This document shows positions 29,578 through 40,900 of a DNA stretch of 64,000 nucleotides, piece by piece; position 1 is the stretch's first letter; the number at the start of each line of letters is the position of its first letter. The DNA comes from Ornithodoros turicata. Lineage: Eukaryota; Arthropoda; Arachnida; Ixodida; Argasidae. The translations under genes were made by a program, and so were the position numbers. The DNA lies in the NCBI RefSeq assembly GCF_037126465.1, contig NC_088204.1:16746804-16810803 (forward strand). Reading direction: 5' to 3'. Under the pieces are notes generated by a model. The model had not been told where the DNA came from. It saw nothing but the letters and a program-made list of their open reading frames with translations, and ran no database searches.

Positions 29578-29949
29578 ACACTCTTAAAAATGAAATTCAC
29601 CACATATCACGCTCCTCGCCAACCATCATTCCGAGCGACATCGTTCTTTCCCCCGATTTGCTGAAAACGGGGGGCGTACGCCATTTTTGTGGCATCCCCC
29701 TTCATCCTCCACCAGTTTTTTTTTTTTTTTTTCTATAGTCATGATGATGCCCATTTCTGTGTGGCCAACAACGGCGAGCCAATTAAGACATCTCCCACTC
29801 CCCCCCTCTGTGCCATTACGCAGTTCATAATGGCTACAAAAATGGCGTACGCCCCCCCGTTTTCATCAAAACAAGAACGTTGTCATTCGTGATGATGATG
29901 ATGGTTGGCTAGGAGCGTGCAACGCGGTGAAGCTCTGTTTTTAGAATGT
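29578..29949. mobile_element. foldback MITE, ACACTCTTAAAAATGAA family, copy 2
   Basis: Left end ACACTCTTAAAAATGAAATT, followed by CACGCTCCTCGCCAACCATC; the right arm is the inverted counterpart, ending TTTTTAGAATGT. Matches the element at 27373-27610 but with a larger centre that includes a T run. Confidence 0.75.
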
Positions 29950-30074
29950 ACCAACGCTGCCCAAAATTGGGAGAGTGACTTCAGCGGAAGCTGTTGCTTC
30001 CCCCTTTTCAAGTTCCCGAGCTGCTTCGCGACCCCCTCCTGAACCTATCGCGACCCACAGTTTGGGAAGCGCTG

Positions 30075-32357
30075 CCTTAGTGGCTTGTCTCCGCGTTTTC
30101 CAAACCGAGATGTAGACACAGCAATCATTACTTATACGTAGAGAACAGTGGCAGCCTCTCGTGAGCACCTGCACACCAGTCAGAGCGGGGATTTTCCCAC
30201 CATACCCCACACCGCCTAACATTCCTTTTAGGTACTTGCAACCGCCCCCACTCCCCCGTCAAAAAAAGAAAAAAGGAACGCCCCAGAAAGGCTAAGGATG
30301 CCCCAAAAGTCAGTATACATATGTGCATTATACACCCTTACGAGATACCACTGACGGCTCTTCGTTTGGGAATCCTCTTTGAGAGACCAGTTGCAACTTG
30401 GTTCGAATAACAAGTCGTTATGAAAATGTTGAACCGGCTTACATTATGTTCCCGTTTCACGTGCTACAACAATATCAATTGCATTCCAACACCGAAACAG
30501 TGCGCCGGTCCACCACCAAGGATGTACTGTGCGTCCATGCGATTTGTTAGTATAGGATTGAGCTGCATTATTTTAATTATCTGTAGGGAGCGTTTTGGTG
30601 TTTTTTGTCACTTCAGAAATTCATAACCTGTAGCATTGCCATGACGTAGTCGTAGCGATCACGTTTGAAGAATAGCGAAACCGAAACACCTTCACGTAGG
30701 CCACGGCTCAGCTTCTTTGTATTAATGGTACCCTCAAATGAGTTCACGTTTTTAGTCGGTTTAGTGTCTTCACGGTCACACGCTTGTTGTTTCCAGTGCA
30801 CGAAAAAAAAAAAAAAAAAACAAGAAGGCTCCTACTCAAAGGTTGCATCGTCTCGGAAGTCCACGTGCAGTTCGGGAGAAACGCGATCTCCTCAGGCTCA
30901 TGAACATGGGAGAGCTTGGTAGGCATCTTGAGAAAAAGCGTCCGAAAGGAGACAACCTAGAACAGGACAAGGCCAAACGAATAATAACGTGTAAGAAATT
31001 ACATCAAACCCTCAAAATATGACATACGAGATATTATAATGCGGCCTTCTTGTTGCTTATTGAGTTTTACTCTGATAGTTCCAGTCTACGTAGTTAGTGG
31101 CGCTGCTGCGCCATCTAACGTCTAGAGGTATATTGCCTTTGAGGAGTTAGTGTAACTGGACTACATTTTTCTTCAATGACGTTACATTTTTGGAGTAACT
31201 TGCACACGTGCTTCGGAACTCATTTGTCGCGGAGTTCTGTAAATGAAGCTAATTGAAGCAGACGATTAATTCAAAGTTCAATAGAATTGTTTGAATGAGA
31301 CAGTTAAAACATTAATTAGGTACGTACTTTAATTAAGGTCAGGAGGATTTGTAGTGTTCCCTCGTCTCCAATCCACAGGTTACCTTTTGGGTGCGTGACG
31401 TCTTAGTGACGTGTATTGGCCAACATGTTTGCGCGAACATATACGACGGTGTCCTCTTTGCGCATTGCGTGTCGAGGTAGACGCCCCGAGGAAGCACGTG
31501 GCAGAGGGAAAAGGATTCGTTCAAAAACTGCAAGCACCGGCACATCAGTCAATACATCATGTTAGCCTGCTCTGGCCCAAAACATTCGCTAGACATCACA
31601 TGGACTTTCCATTCCTATAAGACTAATTGGCCAATCAGACTTCGAGATCACTTCCACGAAGCCAATTACTTGCCGCACCCAACGGAGACTGCAACCTGCA
31701 ATATCTCAAGAACCACATCGCGTGACAGCGATAAAAAATTATTCGACAAAAAGAAAATCCCCTTGTGTCACGAACAAGAATAAGCCAAAGTACGCAATAG
31801 CAGAAGGTCAGTGGTCGGAAGAGAAACAGAAAGGAGGTACTCTGCTGATCGTTGGCTTCTTGAAGCATCCGCTTGATAACTCCCGCAGGAACCAAGTGAT
31901 CGAGGCGCCCACACAACAAGCATACGAGGAAACCAGGAGTGGGAATGACCGACAGACCAACCAACTGTTTTCAATGTTGCCCCCTTCCAAAAGCTTTCGT
32001 GACTTGAAGTCGTCTAGCGAGGTAAACAGCCATGGTCGAGCATTGACGATGATCGATCTTCACAATGGGTATACGTTCCCCAAGTGGTCTGCAGGGAAAG
32101 TGTTCTGAGTTGTGATGGAGGTACCGACGCAGCATGAACTGATTTGCGGAGCCGATACCCGTAGCACGAAGCAATCGGAGCTGTTGAAAGGGATCGGTCA
32201 GTTGGTCTCTGGGAGAATGGCTTTTGTGTGTGTGTGTGTGGCACTGCTGTGCCAGTAGCTCAGTTGGATGACAGCCGTTGTGCGTCGGGTAACCCGATTA
32301 TGGCGTGAAAATTTCTGGTTCACTGGGTGGCGTGATTTGAGTCTTACCGTGTATGTG
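30075..32357. other. no gene seen
   Basis: Short ORFs only and an A run at 30804-30820. No splice-supported or family-like frame. Confidence 0.45.
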
Positions 32358-32679
32358 CACGAGCGACATTCCCCGCGGAAGCGGAAGACGCGAAAAACGT
32401 CATAGCTTTCTGAGCGCGAGCGCTCAACGTCCAGTGTTCACGTACACCGCTAACCGTGGGTAATATCCTGCAACGCAGTCACAAGATATTCTGTAGCAGA
32501 CGACAAAAAAGACGCTGACGGTGTCGTCTGCGAGGTGTCGTCTGCTAAGTGCGCAGTACGCCATTCCCGATATTCCGCACCGTGTGAATGCTCACATAAC
32601 ACGGGGCGGAACTTCGTCTCTGTAAGCAGTGTCCTTGCTTTTTCTTCCACTAGAATCATCCGTGAGGATGTCGCTCGTG
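32358..32679. mobile_element. MITE, CACGAGCGACAT family, copy 2
   Basis: Inverted ends CACGAGCGACATTCCCCGCG and GAGGATGTCGCTCGTG; colinear with the copy at 20624-20939. Confidence 0.72.
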
Positions 32680-32885
32680 TGAATACAGTGTAACGCGATC
32701 AGAGCCTTTCCCCTCTTTCTTTGTTTTTTTTTTTTTTTTTGCAATAAACCTATATCCCCTCCACCCCGTGCGGATGCTGTGCTCGCCGTATGTGAGAGTG
32801 TGCGGAAAGTCTATGGGGGAATTATACCACTTAATATTTCCTCTGGGCATTGCTTGTAGCTCAAGACGTTGGGCCTCTGGGTTAC

Positions 32886-34513
32886 GTCCCATTTCGCCTA
32901 ATCCATGTTATCGGATTAAAGAGGCGGAGGGGTGACAGGCGTTATGCGAAATGGGACTGTCGACAAGTGGGCGTTGCGTACTTGCCCTAACGAGGCGTAG
33001 TCCTAAACAAGGACCACTTCCATTTCGAAATCAAGTTGTGTGCAACTTCACGAACATCACAACATCACGAGCAACACCACGAACATACCTCAGCAAAACT
33101 CACTCATGACCATGCTCATTCATGCTCAATGTGGCGAACGAGCTGCATGGGCTGCCTCTGCTGATGGGAACAAGCTGCCTCTGCATGTTTTTTCCGCGAT
33201 CCCGCCCTTTTTACAAAATGGGAAATAAACTACATGAATGAAATGAAGCGGAGGGGGGGGGGGGGGGGAGGGATATGCTTATTGAGAAAAAAAAAAAAAG
33301 CAAGGAGAGGTTAGTCAGGCAAAGACCGACTTGCGGAGGGCTAAGCGGAGAGCGAATGAGAATGATTGAGCAAATAAAGAGCTGAGCATGCAGGGTGTGA
33401 GTGAGCATGAGCGAGACAACACAGAGCTGGAACTGAGCGGGAGATGTCTGAGCAGGTGTGACAAATGCTCATCTGTGATCACTAATAACGAAACAATTCG
33501 ATTATTATCAGATAAAACGTTTTCTGTAACGATGAATGGATGGATGAATGTTGAAGAAAAAAAGTGATCGGTTCCCCTAGAGACTAGGTAAGAAATCACT
33601 ACACCACTACAACATCATTACGTATTTGTTGTTGTTGATGGGCAAGAAACTCACGCTCACACACACTCACTCACACACAGACACGCACACACGCACGCGC
33701 GTTCGTGTTTTTCGTGTAACTCATTGCATTGTGAGAATTGCATTTTTTGCTTAAGTAGCGTCTAAAAACATGCGCTGTAGTACTCAAATGGCGTCGTAAG
33801 ATGTGAAGCTTCTTGTACCGTTTTTATTTTTTTGCGTTTTTTCTTTTGTAACATCTCTTTGTAGTAGCCTCACAGGTTTAGAAGAGGTGCTTCCGTCTCA
33901 TAATTCTTGGCTTTTCAACATACACATTGACCACGACGCGGTAATTTATGCGTTGGCACCTTTCTAGGGCAACTAGCACAGGAAATAAAACAACTACAGC
34001 GAGCTTATCTTCTGTGCTAGAAGTTAGTTTTATGGGCAATATCGTTCAAACACCAGCGACCGGAGCATCGTGGATACATTGCCACGTGCTCTGAGGGCAA
34101 CCGGTTCCTCGCTTTCAGTTTCCGCGACTTTTCACAAACATTATTGTACCAGACAGCTTTGAGGTTGGGCAGCTGAAACCAGACTGACTTGACTCATTTA
34201 TTGCATGTTCTTCTGTGGCGTGTACATTGTCGATCGCGTGACTCCCAATGCATTCCCTTTCCTTTACAGTAGCATAACTCATAGCAATGGACTCTTTCAC
34301 AAGACAGGGGTCCTCACATCATTCCTGTTACTGTTGGCTGTGTCCTGTGTGCCAAGGAACCGCCTTCTTCTTTCACGTGACATGCATCAGTAGGCGAAAT
34401 GGGACTGCGTGCCGCATGCATTAGGCGAAAGGGGACCCCATGCCGCAAGAGGTTGGCGAACATGCTAACGGACGGGGTGACAATCCGATGAAAAGGATTA
34501 GGCGAAATGGGAC
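32886..34513. mobile_element. 1.6-kb segment bounded by 19-bp perfect inverted repeats
   Basis: GTCCCATTTCGCCTAATCC at 32886-32904 and its exact complement at 34495-34513. GGCGAAATGGGAC-like words recur inside both ends. The interior holds a G run, an A run and CA-rich sequence, with no recognisable transposase. Confidence 0.6.
33243..33345 (-). repeat. dispersed repeat ending in a G/C homopolymer, copy 1
   Basis: A G run, then GGGATATGCTTATTGAGAAA, an A run and GAGAGGTTAGTCAGGC. The same order occurs at 46842-46912. It looks like the reversed 3' end of a retroelement (AATAAGCATATCC). Confidence 0.5.
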
Positions 34514-34629
34514 GACACGGGGCTATTGTGTTTGAGTGTCATCTGTTGCATCACTGTATACAAAAGAGAGAGAGAGCAAATTGGGGGCAATTACAGCTCT
34601 TCTAATGCCCTATGGCTTGCAACTTCCAT

Positions 34630-34770
34630 TTCAGTCCCCTGACCGCGAAATTGACTCTCCAGCTCTGCAAATACCCCTAAACTTCAAATGAACTTTCGTG
34701 TATTTAGCCCCGAAAGAGACTAACGGTTGTGGCTATGCGTCTAGCCTCCAGAAGGACTAAGATTACTCCG
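34630..34770. mobile_element. MITE-like repeat, uninterrupted relative
   Basis: Shares AGTCCCCTGACC, CTCTGCAAATA and the GTTGTGGCTATGCGTCTA-type segment with 56183-56462 but lacks the foldback, so it gives the empty-site sequence. Confidence 0.55.
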
Positions 34771-37767
34771 TTTTCTTTCTTCTTCATTTTTTTCTTCTAT
34801 TCATCATCATCATCATCATCATCGTCATCTTTCTTCTTCTTGTTGTAGTGATCCTATATAGATCGAGAATGTTTCACTCGCACAAAAATACTCCATCAAT
34901 AAAAGAAGAAGAAAAAGATAGGGGGATATATGTTTATTAAGAAAGAAAAAGAAAGGATAAGGTGGGGGAAATGATAGAGGGTCGTTCCTAATATATCCGC
35001 GACTGTCACCAGACTCTTCTTTCCCAATTCCTAGGGGGTAATCTCCAGAGTTTCGATGGTTAGCCTTTCAGTGCAGAAATGTCCAGATGTCTTGTTGACG
35101 AAGACTGGCCGGTGGAAAGTGATTGGGAGGCTCATTGGCCCGATTCAATGGGTTTACGAGTTTTAAGGCAGCATCCGTTTGCTGTTCGCTGGAATGACCG
35201 CAGTATAACGATAAGACGTTTGGTAACGCCCTCGGCAAAACTATCGCTGCTCTGTGCACTTCCAAAATCGGACTTCTGTGACTCTCAAGCAAAAATAATG
35301 GTAATGACTAACGTGACGGCTAGCAATATAAATCTACAAATCTTACAACTGAATGCGCTTCGTCTATAGGCAAGTTAATTATCTTAACTTGTAATTAGTT
35401 TTTCGAATGCAGTCTTCTTCCATCGCTCTCTTTGGGTACTTGCCGACATTAGGAAATATTTCTCGTCTTGACATTCATCCTGACAACAACGACTGCTGCT
35501 AGCGTCGACAAGTCCTTGACAGATCGCTTGGAGAGCAACTTGACCTCGAGCATAACGGACACATTTCAGCAAGTGCCGTCATCAAAAATAGTGAGGCAAG
35601 AAATTGCGACGATGTATATTTCAATAAATATCATTTATTCTATAAACTGATCTGCTTCAAAAGACAAAATGTTGGAAGGACAGAGAGCACTAATTTCAGA
35701 CTTGAAGCCATGACATTCACGTTTCAAAATATCCTTTCGCTCGTATATACCTAGACAGTTATGAACCACGCAAATAATAAATTAAAGTGAAAGACTCCAC
35801 GTGTGTAACACACTAGCTTGTCTTCACATATACATCTAAACGAAATACTCAAATTGGGGTTGCACCCTATTATATAGTCACCTCCATTTGCACATACACA
35901 CAGACACATATTATAGTACACTGTCAAAAGCCACTAGTATAATATCAGTAATATCAGTTCGAATATTAAGCAAGTGGCTTTCGAGAAGTCGACTAAAAAG
36001 AAAAGAAAAGACAAGATCTTTTTAACACATTCCGGAGTCCATGAAACACAGTCTCTAGCTGTAACGCCACATGTCGCCGAAATATCACTAGTCCTCGAAC
36101 AACGAGGTCCAACATGTGCATGTTTCACATCACTTCAGTGGTGGCCACACCTGTCGCCGGAGTCTAGAAGCACAACCCTGGCTTCTGGAGTTAGCAGACG
36201 ACGCTTTCTGGACGAACTTGAGCATTTCGGCGGGCGACTTGCAGCCGCCTATCGGCATGCAGAATGGTTCTGTAGTCGAACGTTCCACCACTAGGCTTTC
36301 TTCACCACCTTTCACCACGAAGAAACACTCAGCTGAACTGAACTGAACAGCACAGCTGCTTTGTCTTCACACACAAAGAAAATTGTTAGTCGTGGGTTTG
36401 ACATGCCCATGCACTTGTGTCTGCATGATAAGACGACAGCATGCGGTGCTTATATAAGCATGCGGTGGGTTCATTTGCAGGGGCACCTTCTTTGAAATTA
36501 TTTACGGCGTGCCTGTGAGAGCATGCATTCTTCTTCATCTATCCTTCTACAATATAATGATTGTGTTCTAAAATCTTCGCAGAAGACATTGTTCTGAAAG
36601 ATCTGATCCAGTTCGGTCGCATGGTTCGTGCAGCATTACGCGTTCGACTTCTGGAACGGGTGTGACAGAGATTCTCGTTTGCGTGCTTTCACATGCAACG
36701 TACCTCCATCGCTTTACTTCGTACGAGAAACTTTCATCTGAGGCGGTTTCCATGGTGCTGCGTGTTGTACACAACATCATAGGGAGTGATGTCATCGGGG
36801 TTCTCAAAGACATGTCGCTCGTATTGCGCTCTGGTGGGTTGTCCTGCAATCACCAGACCAAAGGCCACACAAACGTTTTATGTCCATATTCATAACTTTC
36901 GTATTCGCTCTTCCAATTAAGCAAACCAGAATATTAATAACATTGCTAAAGCACAAGGACTGCGCATTGCAGTTAACAAATTATGTGTTGTCAGCACTCA
37001 CTGGTAGAAGGAGCCTTTGACATGGAATGTAGCTACCGTGGGAAAGTATCGCAAAGTTGGTACAGGGAAACGGAATACGTTTCTCCCAGTTCGGAAATCC
37101 ATGTATGCCAAGAAAAGAAAAAAATTGCAGGGCTGAGCTACTCCGCCTCCGATACAGTTCGTCAAGAGCGAAGACAAGTTTAATTCGCTTGTCTTCTGCT
37201 GCAGAAATGTAGCTCTTTTTTGTGTATTACGAAACTAATTATAATCAAAGTCACACATGGATCCTTTAGCGCACATGCCTTTTCTTTAAAAAAATTCGTA
37301 GTAATTGAAACGCGTAGAAGCAATCGACGATCATTGAGCTAAGTTTGCAAGCTCAGGGGAGGTGAAGTCAGCGCTTTCGCGCGAACGTCGAAGTTGTTGT
37401 TGAACTTGCTATGTTATACCCTTCCCTACTCGAATGAACATGAACGCAAAGGGGCAGCTCACAGTTCACAGATTTGTGGTCACAAGGCACCCGGCACATC
37501 AGTTTTGGCTGCTGACACTAATCAGAAATGTCGGCAGTGATGCCCGAGTCGTCGGTAGCTGGCTCACTGTAGCTGTCGATATCAGTGATTACTATTACCA
37601 TTATCATTCCCGCAAGCGCGGATCACCGAACTTTTTAACCCGCCATCAAATAATTAGACCAGAATGAACGTCGCAAGTTCCACAGAACACTGAAAGACAG
37701 CGTCAGCGTTTAAGGAGCCTCCCACGGAAGATTTCCCGGATATAACGTCCCACGGTTGGCCTTGTGC
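34771..37767. other. no gene seen; may include the ZP-gene 3' UTR
   Basis: The 3' end of the ZP gene lies somewhere here. The minus frame at 35068-35292 (NHFPPASLRQQDIWTFLH) vaguely resembles a retroelement ORF end but is too short to call. Confidence 0.35.
34801..34830. repeat. (CAT)n microsatellite
   Basis: Eight to nine CAT units with one change; intergenic. Confidence 0.9.
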
Positions 37768-37964
37768 TTAGTAGATCTTACTCGTTGGTGAGTAGAGAAT
37801 ATCGACACTCGGCATGCTGCTTTCCTGGAGCTTGTTCCTGCGGCGCCTCTGCCACACGCAGCCCCATACTAGAAGGAGCACCACCTGGGCCATGAGGAAC
37901 AGCGAACACGCCACGATGAGGCCGATGATGTTCATGCAGCCCGCACTGTCCGTATCCATCATCA
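37768..37964 (-). CDS. ZP-gene terminal exon: transmembrane helix and tail
   Basis: Acceptor CCTTGCAG; TAA stop at 37768-37770. Encodes a roughly 25-residue hydrophobic helix starting NIIGLIVACSLF, stop-transfer QRRRRNK and a short cytoplasmic tail. No AATAAA was found in the few hundred bases downstream, so the 3' UTR end is unknown. Confidence 0.9.
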
Positions 37965-40900
37965 CTGCAAGGGTAACAAGACCATGATGTGTTATGTATG
38001 ACTTCATTAACACTTTTGTCATATCTTGTGTATATGAGTGTAGAATATACGAGAGACTCAAGCAGAAGTAACTCCGAAGCCGACTGCAGTTTTTCTGCTA
38101 CGCCCACAAAAAGAACGTGAATTTCATTCTGAAGCGATAGCTCTATACTGGACGAGCCATCGTGTAGGTCTGCCCATAGCCTTATGCCACCACATGACAG
38201 TAACCGCGTGACCAAAAATTTACCGCCAACGATGGCCCTTGCGTCGCCTTAAAGGGACAGTGTGGAAGCGATGGTTTATTTTGACATTAAAGTCGTAGTC
38301 GACTATAAGTTAAGTGCATATAGACACCAAATTCAAAATTTCAACCAACAGAATGTCGTCGTTCTCGAGCTACAAAAGAAGAAAAAAGAAAAAGAAAAAA
38401 AGACAAACGAACGGCTCGTTCACATCCAGTTTCAGTTTCAGGATGACATAAGCATGATCTGCCGCGCCTTGGCAGACTTCACGGGGATCTGGGACCGAGA
38501 CAAAGGTGATTGAAGCCTATTTTGATGTATGCTAAAACGTAATCGGCAAGTTTTTGTCTCGAATCGGTTGCTTGACTGAGAGACCGAAAGCTTCTGTCAG
38601 TAATGTCATGGGAGCGAAAGCTCTTGCTATTGAATTATAAATAATTGGCTTCGGCTTTAATTTACATATTTAATATGAAAGCATACGACAGCGCTGTTCA
38701 GCTTTTTTCTTTCTTTTCTTTTTTTGCACCGACGGTTGCTTTCAGGACGCCAGTGTCAACTGTTGTTCTTTTAACGAGCTGGGCTTGTGCACTTCCTTGA
38801 AGCGTCACCTTCTGCGATGATAACGTTGATAAGGCGATCGAATGCGACGAACACTGGAAAGAAGCAGCGGGGGAAAGATAAAGGCTGTCATGTGACATGT
38901 GTCAACGAGCGTTGGGCTCGTAGTACCGATTGCAGGTGGAGTGGCCTTTGCATCCTACGAGACCAGGAACAGAAAATGCACCCGCGCCCCGAACAATGGA
39001 GGAAGGTAAACCATTATTGCATGTCTACATTCTTGTCTCTGTTCCCATATTGGTGGGCACAGGACACCGTGTCCTCAGCAGAACACAGGAAATGACTCCC
39101 AGCATTACCTAAGGCTTAACGAAGTGCGTCGAGTTACCATACAGGCGTTGGTGAGTCTTAGTGCGTCGTACGCTATCGCCTTTGCACACGTAAGATATGG
39201 TGGTTCAGCGCACGCGCAAAACGCAAAGAGAATTTTCCGTACGCAGAACCACCACGCTGTCCCTTACGTATACGTACGCAAAGGCGATGGCGTACAATGC
39301 ACTGAAACAGCTGGATACGGTACACAGCACGGCACAGCCAAAAGCTGGTAAGGCGAAACGCACACGACTGCCAGATTACGAGCTTCCTTACAGAGATTGG
39401 TCACGATCTGGAGGCGATTATGCCCTTGCGTTAGGAGCGATAAAAAGAACCCGGTTGCGTTCCGACAACAGGCCCTCTTTGCTTCGGGCAACGCAAACTT
39501 GTCTTCTGTAATTACGGTTCCAATATCGCTTTCTTTCATTTGGTGAACGGGAGTTGATGTGCAGACGTGATGGGAGCTCGCAGCGGAAACTTTGTGATAT
39601 ACGATACGATATTTATGATATTATACAATTTAAGCGTGCGTATTTTATAAGAATTGGATAACTGTGATGATGGGTGCAAGGAGGCCTCCTGTGTCGTAAT
39701 CAGTAGCTATTACAACTGCGTGTAATGGCTGCCTAGAATTGATTAGATTAGATTAACTGCGGTTATTCTGGCATCGCGAGTTCGCAGCCGGCTATACCTA
39801 CCTCTCTTGTACCGCAATGGGGTGGTTAATAGCACCATCCATCAGCGGTTGGTTGGTTTGTTAGTGATGTTAATGATGATGTGACGACATGGTGAAGAAA
39901 GCAGCCAAACACACTCACAGACAAGAGAACACACCACAACAGTGTACAACTGCTCTCTTGTCGGTGTGTGTGGCCGCTTTCTTCACCATGGATCGTTACC
40001 AAACATACCCCGTTTCTCCACCTTGACGTGATGAAGGCAGAATGAACGTGGAAGTCAGACATGATTATGAGATGAGTAATAGCAGCTCATGGATGTGCAA
40101 GATGGGTCACCGCTGTACGGTCCACTATTTTGTCCCACCAGCAATGGGGCAGGGTATCGCCCCCTGGCGATGGAACACTCCACCGATCCTCATTTAAATA
40201 AAGCTGTTGTTGTTGTCAACTGTGGTCGGTGGCGTGTTTCCGCCGATCAGCCTGCCTGCCGGTAGCTTATAGCTTGAAGTAGCTTTACAGAATAACGACA
40301 TTAAAGTCCGCCGAGCGCACATAAATTCCTTCTCAAGCTTGGAATCACGCGTTATGAATGATAATAAAATAGCTATTATATGCACTTGCGACCTGTTTCA
40401 TAAGCTTAACTTTTTTAAAACGGCGCGCGCGGAATCGACATCATGAGGTTTAATGTCATTGCACACTGGCGTGTGGAACGACCTTCGTGAATAATGCCAT
40501 TAAGGACCCGAATGGCATTAGACAATAATGTCATTTGTGGTTCTGAAACGGTGGTGGTCCTACAAAATTTTTCAAAGTATTTCAGTTTACACTGATGGGA
40601 CTGTGGGACAAAAGGCCATAAGTACGGAAGACCTTGAAAAAAAAAAGATAAAAACAGGAGGAACACTTTGCTTAGTATTCCAGTCGTGCAGCTCGAAGCA
40701 CACTTAACAGTATACAGTTCAAGCAGCCGGAGTACAAGCAGAGCGCCGCCTGGGAGAGATAAAGGAAGAGAAGGCCTGAGCTACACAACTCCTGTCAGAG
40801 GGTAGTCTGTCGTGCACGGGCTCGTAATGCAACGAACGAGCGTTGCCTTTCATCGGGGTTATCGTGCTTACAACGCCAATGTTGGTGCAAACATAACATG

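Larger units (their letters stand above)
29143..30074. mobile_element. hAT-like element hosting nested insertions
   Basis: Left end CAGTGCTTCCCAAACT; right end complement CAGCGCTTCCCAAACT followed by GTGGGTCGCGA, as in hAT families with a GGGTCGCGACC subterminal motif. No matching 8-bp target duplication was found, so it is old or rearranged. It contains the foldback at 29254, the tRNA-like segment at 29412 and the MITE at 29578. Confidence 0.6.

Noticed and set aside
35068..35292. Minus-strand frame ending NHFPPASLRQQDIWTFLH as a LINE ORF end
   Set aside because: Too short and lacking any diagnostic motif.
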